Assembly (NCBI RefSeq): GCF_030272615.1
Contig: NC_081415.1
Coordinates: 508,638,873 to 508,676,372 of the forward strand
DNA length: 37,500 bases
DNA from: Cryptomeria japonica
Lineage: Eukaryota > Streptophyta > Pinopsida > Cupressales > Cupressaceae
Reading direction: 5' to 3'
How positions within the stretch are numbered: position 1 is the stretch's first letter; each line of letters begins with the position of its first letter. The notes under the pieces were generated by a model. It was not told where the DNA came from, did no database searches, and saw only the letters and a program-made list of their open reading frames with translations. Below, in pieces: positions 19,978 to 32,070 of the stretch. Both the position numbers and the translations under genes were made by a program.

Positions 19978-22523
19978 AAACCTATGTTTAATAAGGTGGG
20001 GAAAAATATTGTTTATTGTGATTAGTAAGAGGTTTGGATTCTATCTTCAAAATGAAAATGTACATTGTAATAATGTTGAAGTTTCAAAAAAAAGATATTC
20101 TTGAAGTTCTAATCTTTTAGATCATAGGTATGATTTGGATGAACATATGGTTAAAAGAAGGTAGTCTTTTATTAAAAAATGTGTCCATTCACAAATTTCA
20201 GCAGTTTCTATCATTGCAAATCATGCATATCTTGAATAAATAGAATTAATCTATATCAAACTTTATTGATCTTTTAAGTTTAATGTCATTTTAAAATTTA
20301 ATTTAATATTTAATGTGTATCAATTTTTTAATAAAATATTTATAAATTCAATTATAGATCTATCAAATTTATAAGACATTTTATATAAACTACTATCAAC
20401 ATAACTATTGCACCTTCTTTTTGTGCAAGTGCTAGTTGATATTAATTTTTTCCATCATGATATTGCCACTTGGAAACAGTGCACATACTCTACAATACTT
20501 ATACTAGTGCAAGTAAAAAATTGCATTTTTTACTATTTAAATTCTAAAAGATAATTAAAAAAATAATGAATTCCTCAAATTGTACTATTTGACATGCCAC
20601 TACAACCTAAAATAGGTAACAGTTGCTTTAAGAACATAATTTCATTCTAAAAGATTGTCATGAAATGAGGTTTAAACCTATATTGCAACATTCCCATTCA
20701 AACCAAAATCTTCCATAAAGAATCAAATGAAAATAAAGGGTAGTAATCTCATACCAATCCAACCATAAAATTTACAACTTAAAAAAAATATTAAACTAAA
20801 AATCATTAGACCATGATAACATAAATATGACACACACATTTTTCTAGTATATGATATAACATTATAGTTTAAAGTATAAAGTGGAGAGGTAAGCCTACCC
20901 TCTAAATAAGAACCTCTCAAAGAGACTGCATGAATGATATTAAATTATCCAAGACTATAGGCAAGATGCCTAAGTAAAGTAAACTCCAAATTGAAATAGT
21001 ACACCACCTTTATTGATACAATAAAAAATGAAAACCATGTGAACTAGCTGGTGGATACCCAAACCAAATAAAAAGTATACCTCCTTCACCCTTAACCTCT
21101 TTCCAAACAACTAACCATTAGATTACATTAGGACTCAAAACTAAATAAATATAAGCACTCTTGCTTTAGAACTCAATAAGTAAAAAGTGGGTCATCTTGT
21201 TCTTAAGAAAAGTGGGGTATGTTCTATGAGTCACAACACTTATGAGATCTATATTGAAACTAGAAGGTTATAGTAGATCTAAAATAGTGTTGGTTAATAA
21301 TTTAATCAATTGTTTTTATATATAGTGTGAAAAAATATGGTTCCCTTGAAGAAAAAAAATGAAATAAGATTAAGAAAAAAAAGTATGAAAATTGAAAATG
21401 AGTAAGATACGATGCAAACCATAATTGTAATGATCATTTCCTAGGTACATAAATACTCACTCTAAGTACCTATATGCTATATACTTTACCTATTTCATGA
21501 GGATAATAATGAAATGTGTGTTGAAGTTGTTTCAAATATATAAGTAAATGTGTATTTGATTCAAAATTAACTATATAAGTTATTTTAATAGGCTTTAATT
21601 TTTTATTGTTGTGTTAACATTGTCTCAGGTTGTTGACTAGGCTTTGCTAAAATAAATTCTTGGTTTATCAAAGGATTATTGAATCCAGGTATTGTGACTA
21701 TGACATGTATTTCTTTACTCTTTTTGTAGTTATCCAAAGACATATGTATGTGCATACTAGATTCACTTGAATTCCATGTACTCACACATTTCAAGACTCT
21801 TAATCCATTAACTGTGTTAACAAGATTGAAATTTATTTTAATGAATGCAGTTGTCAAATGTCACATCTTATAATGATTTGTAATTACTACATATCATATG
21901 TTATGGGAGTCAAGAGATTATTTTTCATAATATTTGATGATCAACAATTACTTAAATAAATATTTTTTATAGGTATGAAAACAATAATAAATTGATTATA
22001 TTCCCTCCTCTAAAGATTTTTCATCATAAATAAGATACCATGCATATGGCTAAATATACCAAGGAATCATGTTTATTGACATGTTATATGTGAGTAAAAA
22101 CCTTTTTAAAATAGATGACCATGGAGACAAATCAAAGAAAAGAAAGATAACGATTATAACATAAGAAGAAATGTATTCCTTATTAAATAAACTATTAGCC
22201 ATTTCTTTCCATGGTACAACCTTGATGATAAATGCATATGCCATTGGTTGGAATGAGGCATTTTTATTCAATTCACATATTAATATTTTCTACAAAGATT
22301 AACCGAGTAGACAAGGACATCATATTTGAGGAAATGAAGAACATAAATGATATCTTTGCAAAAGTTGACACACAAGAGGTAGAATCAAACATGGATCCAT
22401 ATAAAATGAGATGAGATATAATCCTCATTTATAATGATTTTTTTATAAAGATTACATTTTATAGAGACAATATATAGACTAAAAAATAATATATCTTACA
22501 ATGTAAAACTATCCCATCATAAG
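19978..22523. other. AT-rich intergenic region, no gene seen
   Basis: I read this 2.5 kb on both strands and found no recognisable gene, RNA or element ends. The best open frame is 21857-21603 on the minus strand (84 residues, for example VIVTIPGFNNPLINQEF). It has an ordinary protein-like composition but no family match and no supporting signals. Old, unrecognisable repeats are likely. Confidence 0.55.
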
Positions 22524-24183
22524 TGTTGAACATAATGTACCACTAAGAGGGGGGTGAATCAGTGGTTCTTGAAATATTTTCTCTTTAACCAAGTTTGGAA
22601 TACCGGTTAGCAACCTAAACACTAAATAGTCAAACCGATAAGATAAATGTGGATAACACAAAGAGGCAAACACACAAATGCATAACCCACAACACCAGAT
22701 GTACGAGGAAAACCCAATATGAGAAAAACCTCGGTGAGAAATGTTGTCGAAGTCTACTGCTCCAATCCAACCTCACAATGAAACAACATATTACAATGAT
22801 TTAGGGCACCAACCCAAGGAACACCAACCATTACACCAATCTCCAACTTGGTGTTGTATAATGAAATACAATTTTGATACAGTTATAGCAACTGGTTGCA
22901 AATGAGTTCAGCAACACCCGGTCAATGGAATTCTGCCAATTAACAACCTCCTCTTCTTCACTGATTCTCACATTGTCGATTATCAGATTACTCTCTCTGA
23001 TCACTCACCGATTACTCCTAGCCTCTCTTCTTTCTCCCTCAGTCTCACACCACACTGTGTCACTCTTGGATGCCTTCTTGACCAATCACACCTCACCAGT
23101 TAGCTTGACAGTTAGAACTGCAACAGTTTACCGGTTACTCTGTTTCTACCAATTAGACCCTCTCACCGGTTCACCTGCTAACTCACACTACAAATTTCTC
23201 AGAATAAACACTAAGAAGATAATCTTTCTCCTTTCTCAGTCTCTCTTCTCTCTCACACCTCGCATCAAGAATCAACTAATTTCAGTCTCGAGCTGACATA
23301 TTTATCTTTTAGGGTTCCCACCAAAAAGCATTTAAATAGTGTCGTGTTAGGTTTTTCCTTCACCAACTTGATCCATATTAGATTTGATCTGATCTACTTT
23401 TCCAGAGCGATGATCTGCATGTCATCGATCAACACCACCAATATCTCCCATTTCAATGTGCATTTTCTATATTTGGATGAATACACTATGCTTTTTTGTG
23501 TTTCTCTATCACATGCCATTAATGGATCAATGGTTTCCTTTAGAAAATAGGTATGAAGATCAAATCTTCTTGCAAGATTAGTTTAATCATTTGCCATCTT
23601 ATCTTCCTCGAGCTGCAACCTTCTGCCATCCTTCCATGATTTGCAGATTCTTCATAAAAGCTTACCTGCTTGCTAACTATTACGTCGATGAACACTTCAC
23701 CGACCTTTGTATGATCACCACCTGGCATCTACTTGTCATCCTTTCCGACATCCATCTATTCTTGGTTTGCGATGTTGGTTTGATATCCTTCACCGACCAA
23801 GATTGACTACTGGTTCAACTCACCTTACCAGTATAACCTAACTTCATCGGTGGGCCTTCATACCTACATATCACTTTTCTATCGGTGGATCAACTTGGCC
23901 ATCCATCAAACATGTTGGTCCTACTTCTCAATCCATTTACCAGCAACATTAAACATCCTTTTGTTCTTCTTTTGCTTGCTTGCTTTGCCTTACCGGCAGT
24001 CTTGCTTTACCAATAGATGATGCATTTTATGTGTACTGGTAACCTTCCTTCTATCTGCTTACACACACATGGATTGACATCATCATGTCTTACTTCTCCC
24101 ATACCATTCACCACTTCTTACTCACTGGTGACCCTATCAAACTAGTTGACATCAATGACAACTTAATGTCAATAATGCCAACA
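22524..24183 (-). repeat. 3' LTR of copia C (left copy)
   Basis: The repeat is 1660 bp long and matches 29737-31207 except for an extra 182 bp at 23368-23549. It starts TGTTGAAC and ends GCCAACA on the + strand, that is TGTTGGC to GTTCAACA in element orientation. Small frames within it also appear in the other LTR and are not genes. Confidence 0.9.
23368..23549. other. 182-bp segment absent from partner LTR
   Basis: Both LTRs read CACCAAC before and GTATGAAGATC after this point, but the right LTR has only GG between them (near 30575). Since the LTRs were identical at insertion, one copy changed. No terminal repeats or clear duplication flank the segment. A deletion in the right copy with two filler bases is as likely as an insertion here. 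Confidence 0.75.
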
Positions 24184-24195
24184 ATCTCCCCCTTT
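24184..24195 (-). other. Polypurine tract of copia C
   Basis: On the minus strand AAAGGGGGAGAT directly precedes the TGTTGG start of the 3' LTR. It is identical to the tract of element A. Confidence 0.88.
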
Positions 24196-24447
24196 GGCAT
24201 TGAAGTCAACTTACTACAAGACTTCACACCAATAGATTTCTCCCCGTTTGACACAATGAAAAGGGGTCGGGGTACTTTATACTCCCCCTTTGATTCATAC
24301 TTATCTCCCCCTTAGTCAAATCTTTTCTTAGTGATTATAGCCAGTACAGAAACATACAACCCTGAACTTTCCCTATGATCAGCATGTGGTTCAAGAGATA
24401 TAAATTTTTCTATGAACTCCCCCTGAACCATATATCTCCTAACAAAC
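24196..24447 (-). other. 3' noncoding part of copia C
   Basis: The stretch between the pol stop (24450-24448) and the polypurine tract has several purine runs on the minus strand (for example near 24296-24312). It contains no envelope-like frame. Confidence 0.5.
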
Positions 24448-25970
24448 TTAAGTATGTGAGGCAGGTGATACAACTCCCAACTTGTGTCTTAAGTACTCAA
24501 AAGTGCTTACAGGCAAAGGTTTGGTGAGGATGTTTTCCACTTGTTCTCCCGTAGGGACATAGTCCATCTTTACTTCCTGTCCTTCAACCTTCTCTCTAAG
24601 CAAATGATACTTGATGGCTATATGATTTGTCCTTGAATACATCATTGGGTTCTTTGATATGTTGATGGCACTTGAATTATCACACTAGATGAAAATAGGA
24701 TCAGAGATGTCCACCTGTATGTCCTTGAGGGTTTGCTTCATCCAAAGCACCTGAGAGCAGCATGTGGCAGCAACAATGTATTTTGCTTCACTAGTTGATA
24801 GGGAGACTGAATCCTACATCTTTCTATGCCATGAGACCAAACGGTCACCTAGGAAGAATGCACCACCACATGTACTCTTCCTGTCATCAATGCAACTTGC
24901 CCAATCAGCATCAATATATTCTTCCAAGATGAATTCCCCTTATTTAGGGTACCACAATCCATAATTGAGTGTTCATGACAGGTACCTAAAAATTCTACTT
25001 ATGGCATTCATATGTGACTGCTTAGGTGCAACTTGAAATCTAGCCACCATGCACACTGTCTGCACTATATCCAATCTAGAAGTAGTAAGATACAATAAGT
25101 TTCCTATCATGGATCTATACAATGTTTGATCCACCATTGGTGATTCAACATTCTTGCTTAATTTTCTTTCGATCACCATGGGGGTACTCACCAGTTTGCA
25201 GTGCTCCATTTGAAATTTCTTTAACACATCCTTTGCATACTTGGTTTGTGAGATAAATATTCCCTTATCTTGCTATGATATCTTCAAACCAAGGAAGTAT
25301 GTCAATTCTCTGAGCATTGACATCTCAAATTCTGACTACATCTAATCATCAAATTTGCAAAGGGTGTCCTTGTTGCCTCCAAAAAAAATGTCATCTACAT
25401 ACACAACCACAATGATCATGTGGTTTCCATCTCTCTTGATGTATAAATTGCTATCAGAACTCCTCTTTTTGAATCCTTTATCCTTCAGGTACTGATGTAG
25501 CCTTGAATACCATGCTCTAGGAGATCTCTTTAAACCATACAGGGCTTTCTTCAACCGACACACAAAGGTTTCATCATCGTGTAACAAAAACCCTTCCGGT
25601 TGCTCCATATACACTTCTTCTTCCAAATTTCCGTTGAGGAAGACAGATTTTACATCCATTAGATAGGCTATAAACATTCTAATTGCTTCTAATCTATCTA
25701 CCAATGCAAATGTTTCTTCAAAATCAATGCCCTCTACTTGAGAGTAAACCTTGCACATAAGTCTAGCTTTATGCCTAACAATTTTACCTTCTTCATTCAT
25801 CTTATTCCGGTAGACCCATTTGGTGCCAATTATGTTCTTGTCTTCTAGTCTAGGGACTAATTCCCAAGTCTTATTCTTCTCAATCTGCTACAACTCTTCT
25901 TCCATGGCATCCATCCATTTCTGACTTTTGTCTACCTCATTAAATGTTTTAGGTTCTACTTAGTCATAAG
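24448..25970 (-). pseudogene. Reverse transcriptase and RNase H of copia C (broken)
   Basis: The copia reverse transcriptase shows WMDAMEEEL and GTKWVYRNK upstream of 25800, then [30 protein letters not shown] with the first catalytic aspartate, [12 protein letters not shown], and an intact YVDD at 25401-25390. About ten codons seem missing just before MDVKS. RNase H follows with YIDADWASCIDDRKST, SLSTSEAKYI and DNSSAINISKNP, ending with ILTKPLPVSTFEYLRHKLG and stop TAA at 24450-24448. Stops lie near 25342, 24970, 24830 and 24690. A frameshift near 25960 separates it from integrase. Confidence 0.88.
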
Positions 25971-25999
25971 GCAGAAATTGACTTGTTCATCATTCTGGG

Positions 26000-27050
26000 A
26001 AAGTCTTCTCCTAGTCTGCACACCATCACTCTTATTACCTAAAATCTTCTCTTCCAAGTGGTTCATCTACACATATTGATTATGAGCCTTTCTGGATGCT
26101 TCTTCCAGTTCATTGTCTAACTGAGCTTCCTCACCTTCATCACTGGAATCATCATACCGGTTTACTTGTGTTTGTTTTCCTTTGTGCATATCTTCATCGA
26201 CTCTTACATGCACACTCTCAATGACTCTTCTTAGTCTTTTGTTGTAGCATTTATAGGCCTTGCTATTAGATGAGTAACAAAGGAAGATTCCTTCATCGCT
26301 CCTAGAATCAAAACTACCTAGACCATCCATATCTCTTTTGATAAAACACTTCCTTCCAAATACCTTGAAGTACTTGATTGATGGTTTATGGTCATACCAC
26401 AAATCATAAGGTGTCATTCTGTTGTTTGTTCTTAGTTGAACCTGATTCAAGGTATATGCAGCAGTATGAACTTCTTCCTTCCAATACATGTCCGGAAAAC
26501 TTGCCTCATTTAACATGGTTCTGGCCATCTCCTTGAGTGTCCTGTTCTTCCTTTCTACCACACTATTTTGTTGTGGTGTCTTGGGGGCTGAGTATTGTCT
26601 TCTGATTCCATGTCTTTCACAATAATCTTCAAACTTATTTTATGTGACCTCTCCACCCTGGTCTGATCTAAGATATTTCAGCTTGCACCCACTTTCCTTC
26701 TCCACCATCTTCCTAAAGATCTTGAATCTATCAAATTCTTGTGATTTATCTTGTAGGAAAGTGACCCATGTCATTCTTGAATAGTCGCCAATGAAGAGCA
26801 TAAAGTACCTTTCACCAACAAGAGCTCTTGTCCTAGTCGAACCACATAGATCAGTATGCACAAGTTCAAGTGGTCTTGAAGTATTGTGTTCTTTTGTCCT
26901 GAAGCTCACCTTAGTCTTCTTTCCTTTCACACATTCATCACAAAATGTGCTTACTGGTTTGATAATGGGTGGAATATTTCTTATGCAACCCTTTTTGCTT
27001 ATCACAACTAGATTATCAAAATTTGTGTGGCCTAATCTTTTGTGCCACAA
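26000..27050 (-). pseudogene. Integrase of copia C (broken)
   Basis: The HHCC zinc-binding part is visible as MWHKRLGHTNFDNL and CDECVKGKK. The catalytic core follows with HTDLCG, LRSDQGGE and the glutamate in VVERKNRTL, so all three acidic residues are kept. The C-terminal part contains TPYDLWYDHKPSIKYFKVFG and ends in an acidic stretch (DDSSDEGEEAQLDNELEEA). One in-frame stop (26640-26642) interrupts the core, and another follows at 26067. The enzyme would insert the element's cDNA. Confidence 0.88.
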
Positions 27051-27910
27051 CTAGCTTTCATCCACTTGTCCCAACATACTTTGGGATTCAAAACATTCTT
27101 TCAGATTATATACATTGACATGTGTCCTCTTGCTTTTGGCTACAGTTTGACTGGTACTCTCCTTCTTTATTTGGCAGCTGGTAGAATCAAAGGTGAATTT
27201 GTAACCTTTGTCACACATCTGACTCATACTAAGCAAGTTGTGCTTCAGGCCTTCCACATAATACACATCATGTGCTTTCAGTTTTCCATCAATGTTTAGA
27301 GTACCTTTTCCTTTTATTTTGGTGGATGAGTTGTCTCTGAATCTCACTGAACCACCATTCCAATCTTTAAGCTTGATAAATTTCTTTTTATCACTGGTCA
27401 TATGGTTGGAACAACAACAGTCTACAACCCATAGATTTTTCCTTTTAGCATGTAGGGCAATTTTCACTACCAGACTTGATTTTGCCTTTTCCTTTTCTTT
27501 CTCAACCCATACCGGTTTAGTTTTCTTCTTCATGTTAGCTGCAATTTTGTGCTCCAGTTTAACTACCGGCTCTTGATCAGGATATGTCCTCTTCTGCTTG
27601 ATTTTATTGTTCTTATAAAACTTTTCTATATGTCCAAACTCTTGACAGTTATAACATTTCACATTTTCATTGAAGGATGAATCTTTGAAACTATTGTAGG
27701 ACACTGGTTTATTCTTCCTACATTCAAGACTCCTATGACCAAATCCATTGCATCGATAACAAACAACATTCATATCCGAGAGTGCATTAAATGGATTTCT
27801 ACTTTCATAACTCATAGTGGGATTATTGGTTAATCTACAGTTAGATAACCTATGTCCAAATTTGTTACACTGGTAACAATAACCATGAAAATTTGGAACA
27901 TACCGGTTAG
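27051..27910 (-). pseudogene. C-terminal gag zinc knuckles and protease of copia C
   Basis: Reading along the minus strand, three CCHC knuckles come first: CYQCNKFGHRLSNC (just upstream of 27815), CYRCNGFGHRSLEC, and CYNCQEFGHIEKFY, where the last cysteine is lost. They would bind element RNA. A lysine-rich stretch follows, then the protease loop. It reads VVDCCCSNHMT, so the catalytic DSG has become DCC and the protease is probably dead. Downstream KGKGTLNIDGK and YYVEGLKHNLLSMSQM are typical of the protease-to-integrase junction. The segment ends with a stop at 27053-27051, next to the integrase frame. Confidence 0.85.
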
Positions 27911-28983
27911 GTTTCCTTGATTCTGCAAATGTCTACCTCATCGGGGGTCTTCCTTTCATGTTGCTAACTTTGGTAAATTCTTCATGATCAACCCTTGCAT
28001 TTCTCCTAGGATATACATGTTGGTACATAGAGTGTGGCCTCTGATTCATTGATTGTGTATACTAGCTTATGTGGTAGTTTCTAACAACTTCTGCATAAGT
28101 CTTCTTACCGGTATCCTTGCTTACAATGAATGTCTTCTTCTCTTCACCTTCACTTGAAGAAGTGAACTATATCTCCTTACCGGATGTGTCTTTTTTGTTT
28201 GAACTTTGTCCTTTGTCAAATCCTATGCCACCGATATCTTTAGATTTCTTCTATTTTCTCAACATCTTGTCTAAGGCTTTTGTGCTACCCTCATATTTTC
28301 TTATCAATCCTAGTTCATCCTTACTCTTTTCAAACTCCTTTCTAAGCTTCATTATTTCTACTTCTAGATCCAGAAACTCCTTTTCCTTCTTCATCAAATC
28401 AGAGGATGTGAGTTCACATATCCTCTTGGCTTCTTCCAACTAGTGTTTCAAGTCAAAGATAACTTGGTTAGACTCATCTAGGGATTGCTTCAGGAGACCT
28501 TGTTCTTAAGCTCCAACAAGCTTGACCTTCTTGAGTTCTCTTCTTGTCTTAATTAACTCCTTAAGAGCACTTATGAGCTCACCTTCTAGGTCCACTTTGG
28601 CCTCAATGTCTTCTTCTTCCTCATTTTCACCAATCGGTTCATCAAGTGCCATAAAGAGATTAACTTGTCTTTCATTCTCATGATAGTCATCTTCTGGTGC
28701 ACTTTCCTCATATGTGGCATCATCCTCAATAGTATATAGGTTTTTCTGCTTTCGACAGCCTCTTATTCATTTCCGATAGATATTCCTTTCTTTGTCTTTA
28801 CTAGTTGATCTGCCAAAACTTCTTTGCTCATCTCCACCGATTTCATTATAAGGACATTTTGCAGCAAAGTGTCCAACTTTACCACAGTTGAATAATTTGA
28901 GTGGTAACTTCCCTTTATACTTGTCAGATCCTCTCTTGAGATTTCTGACAAAGTTTGCTACCTCTACATCTGAGTCTTCATTG
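27911..28983 (-). pseudogene. Middle gag of copia C: knuckle and coiled coil
   Basis: It continues the gag frame with several stops. Near 28885-28835 a knuckle reads LFNCGKVGHFAAKCP, with its first cysteine replaced. An acidic stretch (ENEEEEDIEAKVDLEGE, about 28635-28585) follows, then a long heptad-rich coiled coil (about 28600-28250) with ELIKTRRELKKVK and the 62-residue open part LEEAKRICELTSSDLMKK to MLRK. The coil may mediate gag assembly. A Ser/Glu/Lys stretch and an Arg/Pro-rich stretch lead to the later knuckles. Long gags with coiled coils are known in some plant copia lineages (SIRE-like), and assignment to that lineage is inference. Confidence 0.7.
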
Positions 28984-29661
28984 GATCCTTAATGAGCAAC
29001 CTCTTCCTTGCCCTTTTTGGTGGAGTTGAACACTGCCTCTTTCCTTGAGGATTCTTCACTAGTTGTTCTCATTTCATAGGCTGTTAGAGAGCCAAATAGA
29101 TCATCCATTGTGAAGGTCTTTAGATCCTTGGATTCCTTTATGGCAGAAACCTTAGTATCATACCTAGATTTGAGAAATCTAAGTACCTTCTTGACAATAA
29201 TCTCATCTGCAATTTCTTCTCCAAGTCCTCTGATGGTGTTCATAGTTTCATCTATTCTGTGAAGGTAGTCTATAATCTTTTCTTCATCCTTCATCTTGAT
29301 TCCTTCAAGTTGACCCCTTAGTGATTGCAGCTTGGCCTCTTTGACTTTGGTATCTCCTTCAAATAACCTTTGCATTTTATCCCAAGTGTCCTTGGTGGAT
29401 GCATAGTGCATGACCTTGACAAACTCATTATTAGACAACCCGCTTAAGAAAAGCATGTTTAGCCTTTGCATTATTCACATACTCCTTCTTAGCATCCAGA
29501 TCAGTGGGAGGAACACTAGGGACAGTATACCCATTCTTGACAGACATCCACACATCAAATCCAAGTGAGGAAATATGGGTCTCCATTCTTCTGCTCTAGA
29601 AGGCATAATTAGATCCATCAAACATGGTGGCTTTTGAGGAGGCAGACTTATTTCTTTCCAT
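28984..29661 (-). pseudogene. N-terminal gag of copia C
   Basis: The likely start is ATG at 29661-29659 (MERNKSASSKATMFDGSNY), about 60 bases after the primer site. An in-frame stop follows soon after, and a frameshift lies near 29440-29460. The main open part (29471-28989) shows the UBN2-type pattern: STKDTWDKMQRLFEGD, KLQSLRGQLEGIKM, IIDYLHRIDETMNTI, VLRFLKSRYDTKVSAI, and DDLFGSLTAYEM. This is the capsid-like part of gag. Confidence 0.85.
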
Positions 29662-29721
29662 TGTGTTCTTTGACTAGAATCTACCCAAGCTAGAGAAAGA
29701 TTTTAATAAACGGGGAACCTA

Positions 29722-29734
29722 GGCTCTAATACCA
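29722..29734 (-). other. Primer-binding site of copia C (tRNA-iMet)
   Basis: On the minus strand TGGTATTAGAGCC lies two bases after the 5' LTR end. It is the same variant of the initiator tRNA-Met complement as in element A, with one mismatch, and fixes the minus orientation. Confidence 0.88.
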
Positions 29735-29736
29735 AT

Positions 29737-31207
29737 TGTTGAACACAATGTACCACTGAGAGGGGGGTGAATCGGTGGTTCTTGAAATATTTTCTCTTTA
29801 ACCAGGTTTGGTATATTGGTTATCAACCTAGACATTAAACAGTCAAACCAGTAAGATAAATATGGATATCACAAAGAGGCAAACACACAAATGCATAACC
29901 CACAACACCAGATGTATGAGGAAAAGCCAATATGGGAAAAAACCTCGGTGAGAAATGTTGTTGGAGTACTCTATTGCTCCAATCCATCCTCACAATGAAA
30001 CAACATATTACAATGAGTTAGGGCACCAACCCAAGGAGCACCAACCCCTACACCAAGCTCCAACTCGGTGTTGTATAATGAAATACAATTATAGCACCTT
30101 GTTGCAAATGAGTTTTGCAACATCTGATCAATGGATTTATGTTGATTAACAACTTCCTCTTCTTCAGTGGCTCTCATATTGTCGGTTATCATATTACTCT
30201 CTTTGATCACTCACTAGTGACTCCTGGCCTCTTTTCTTTCTCCCTCAGCCTCACACCACACTATGTCACTCTTGGATGCCTTCTTGACCAATCACACCTC
30301 ACTGGTTAGCTTGATTGTTAGAACTGCAACAATTTACCGATTACTCTATTTCTACCAGTTAGACCCTCTCACTGGTTCGCTTGCTAAATCACACTGCAAC
30401 TTTCTCAGAATAAACACTAAGAAGATAATATTTCTCCTTTCTCAGACTCTCTTCTCTCTCACACCTCGCATCAAGCATCAACTGATTTCAGTCTCGAGTT
30501 GGCATATTTATCTTTTAGGGTTCCTGCCCAAAAAACATTCAAATAGTGTCGTGTTAGGTTTTGCCTTCACCAACGGGTATGAAGATCAGATCTTCTTGCA
30601 GGATTAGTTCAATCGCTTGCCATCTTGTCTTCCTCAAGCCGCAACCTTCTACCATCCTTCCATGATTTGCGGGTTCTTCATAAAAGTTGATCTGCTTGTT
30701 GATTGTTATATCGATGAACACTTCACCGACCTCTGTATGATCACCATCTGGCATCTACCTGTCATCCTTGTCAACATCCATCTATGCTTGGTTTGCAATG
30801 TCGGTTTGACATCCTTCATCGACCAATATTGACTACCAGTTCAACTCACCTTACCGGTATAACCTAACTTCAGCGGTGGGCCTTCATACCTATAGACCTC
30901 TTTTCTGTCGGTGGATCAACTTGGCCTTCCATCAAACATGTTGGTCCTACTTCTCAATCCACTTACCAGCAACATTAAACATCCTTTCGTTCTTCTTTTG
31001 CTTGCTTTCTTTGCCTTGCCGGTGGTCCTGCTTTACCAATAGATGATGCATTTCATGTGTATCGGTAACCTTCATTCTATTTGCTTACACACATATGGAT
31101 TGACATCATCATGTCTTACTTCTCGCATACCAGTCACCACTTTTTACTCATCGGACCATGCCAAACCAGTTGACATCAATGACAACTTAATGTGAATAAT
31201 GCCAACA
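29737..31207 (-). repeat. 5' LTR of copia C (right copy)
   Basis: The repeat is 1471 bp long and matches 22524-24183 apart from a missing 182 bp and scattered changes. On the + strand it starts TGTTGAAC and ends GCCAACA. Reading frames inside it mirror those of the other LTR and are not genes. Confidence 0.9.
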
Positions 31208-31301
31208 ATGAAGATATGAGTATTAAAAATTTATCCAAAGAGATAGGATCATTGAGAGGAATAAAGTTACAACAAAAGAAAGAAAACTCTTTTGAACATT
31301 G

Positions 31302-31439
31302 TTGATACATACTTGAAATCTTTATGAGATTATCAACCATATCTATTCAAATCTAAACAATTAAATACCATTGATACATACTTGAAGTCTTTATGAAATT
31401 ATCAAGCATATCTATTCAAACCTAATCAATTAAATACCA
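31302..31439. repeat. Tandem pair of 69-bp units
   Basis: Two units beginning TTGATACATACTTGAA (31302 and 31371) are head to tail, with only a few substitutions between them. They lie just outside element C. Confidence 0.8.
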
Positions 31440-31745
31440 CTCAATAATGGAGGTATATAAGGAGGTTAAGCAATTGAAGTATTTGTATAAGAGGATTGGT
31501 GTTGTAATATAAAAATGGTGTTCACATTGTATTGATTATATAGAAAAATAGATATAGATAGATGGAGTGTACATTAAAGAGTGAAATACTACACAATAAA
31601 AGGAATATACAAGGAGGTTAATTACTAAAAGTCTTTGTCTTAGAGGATGGATATTGAAATGTGAAAAGGGAGTTTACATTATATTGATTATTTAATATTT
31701 TACATCATATCTATATTTGATGGGGTACACATTCAACTATTAATA
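31440..31745. repeat. Tandem pair of about 155-bp units, diverged
   Basis: Shared phrases in the same order mark two units of roughly 31437-31590 and 31591-31745: AAGGAGGTTAA, AGAGGATGG or AGAGGATTGG, TTACATTATATTGATTAT or TCACATTGTATTGATTAT, and TACATTAAA or TACACATTC. They are more diverged than the 69-bp pair. Confidence 0.6.
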
Positions 31746-31835
31746 TGTTACATTATTGTGTCGAGAGGCATAACACTACAATGGCACCTGTCCAGTTTTC
31801 TTATCTGTGTCAAATTAATGATTAGACAATAGATA

Positions 31836-32068
31836 ATTTAAAAATAAGTTAAAGACTAAAATATAAACTAAAAAGCAACTTCCTATTATTATTATTATTT
31901 ATTAAATAAAAAACAACACCCACTAACGAGACATATAATTTAAAAATAAGTTAAAACTAAAATCTAAATTAAAAAGTTACTTCCTATTATTATTATTTAT
32001 TAAATGAAAAAAATATATTTTTAAATCTAGATTTAAAAGAAACAAATCTAAATTAAAAAGAAACTTCC
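31836..32068. repeat. Tandem units with ATT microsatellite
   Basis: A unit containing AAAAATAAGTTAAA, ACTAAAAT and ACTTCCTATTATTATTATT occurs at about 31838-31915 and again at about 31936-32012. A partial third ends ACTTCCTTATGGG near 32072. An ATT microsatellite lies in each full unit. Confidence 0.65.
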
Positions 32069-32070
32069 TT

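Larger units (their letters stand above)
22524..31207 (-). mobile_element. Copia LTR retrotransposon C (decayed, full-length)
   Basis: This is a complete minus-strand copia element with LTRs at both ends (TGTTGG to CA in element orientation), a tRNA-Met primer site next to the right LTR, a polypurine tract next to the left LTR, and gag, protease, integrase, reverse transcriptase and RNase H in copia order. The internal region is about 5.55 kb, with an unusually long gag. There are many stops and frameshifts. Flanking 5-mers ATAAG (22519-22523) and ATGAA (31208-31212) do not match well, so the target-site duplication is decayed or the ends were altered. Confidence 0.92.

Noticed and set aside
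22925-23296. Open frame of 123 residues in the left LTR of copia C, with a shorter form at 30263-30607
   Set aside because: It lies inside the LTR, antisense to the element, and is present in both copies by LTR identity. Its Ser/Leu-rich composition is not protein-family-like.
27292-27576. Plus-strand open frames opposite copia C gag and protease
   Set aside because: They are antisense shadows of the minus-strand coding region.
22519-31212. Target-site duplication for copia C
   Set aside because: ATAAG and ATGAA share only three of five bases, too weak to claim.
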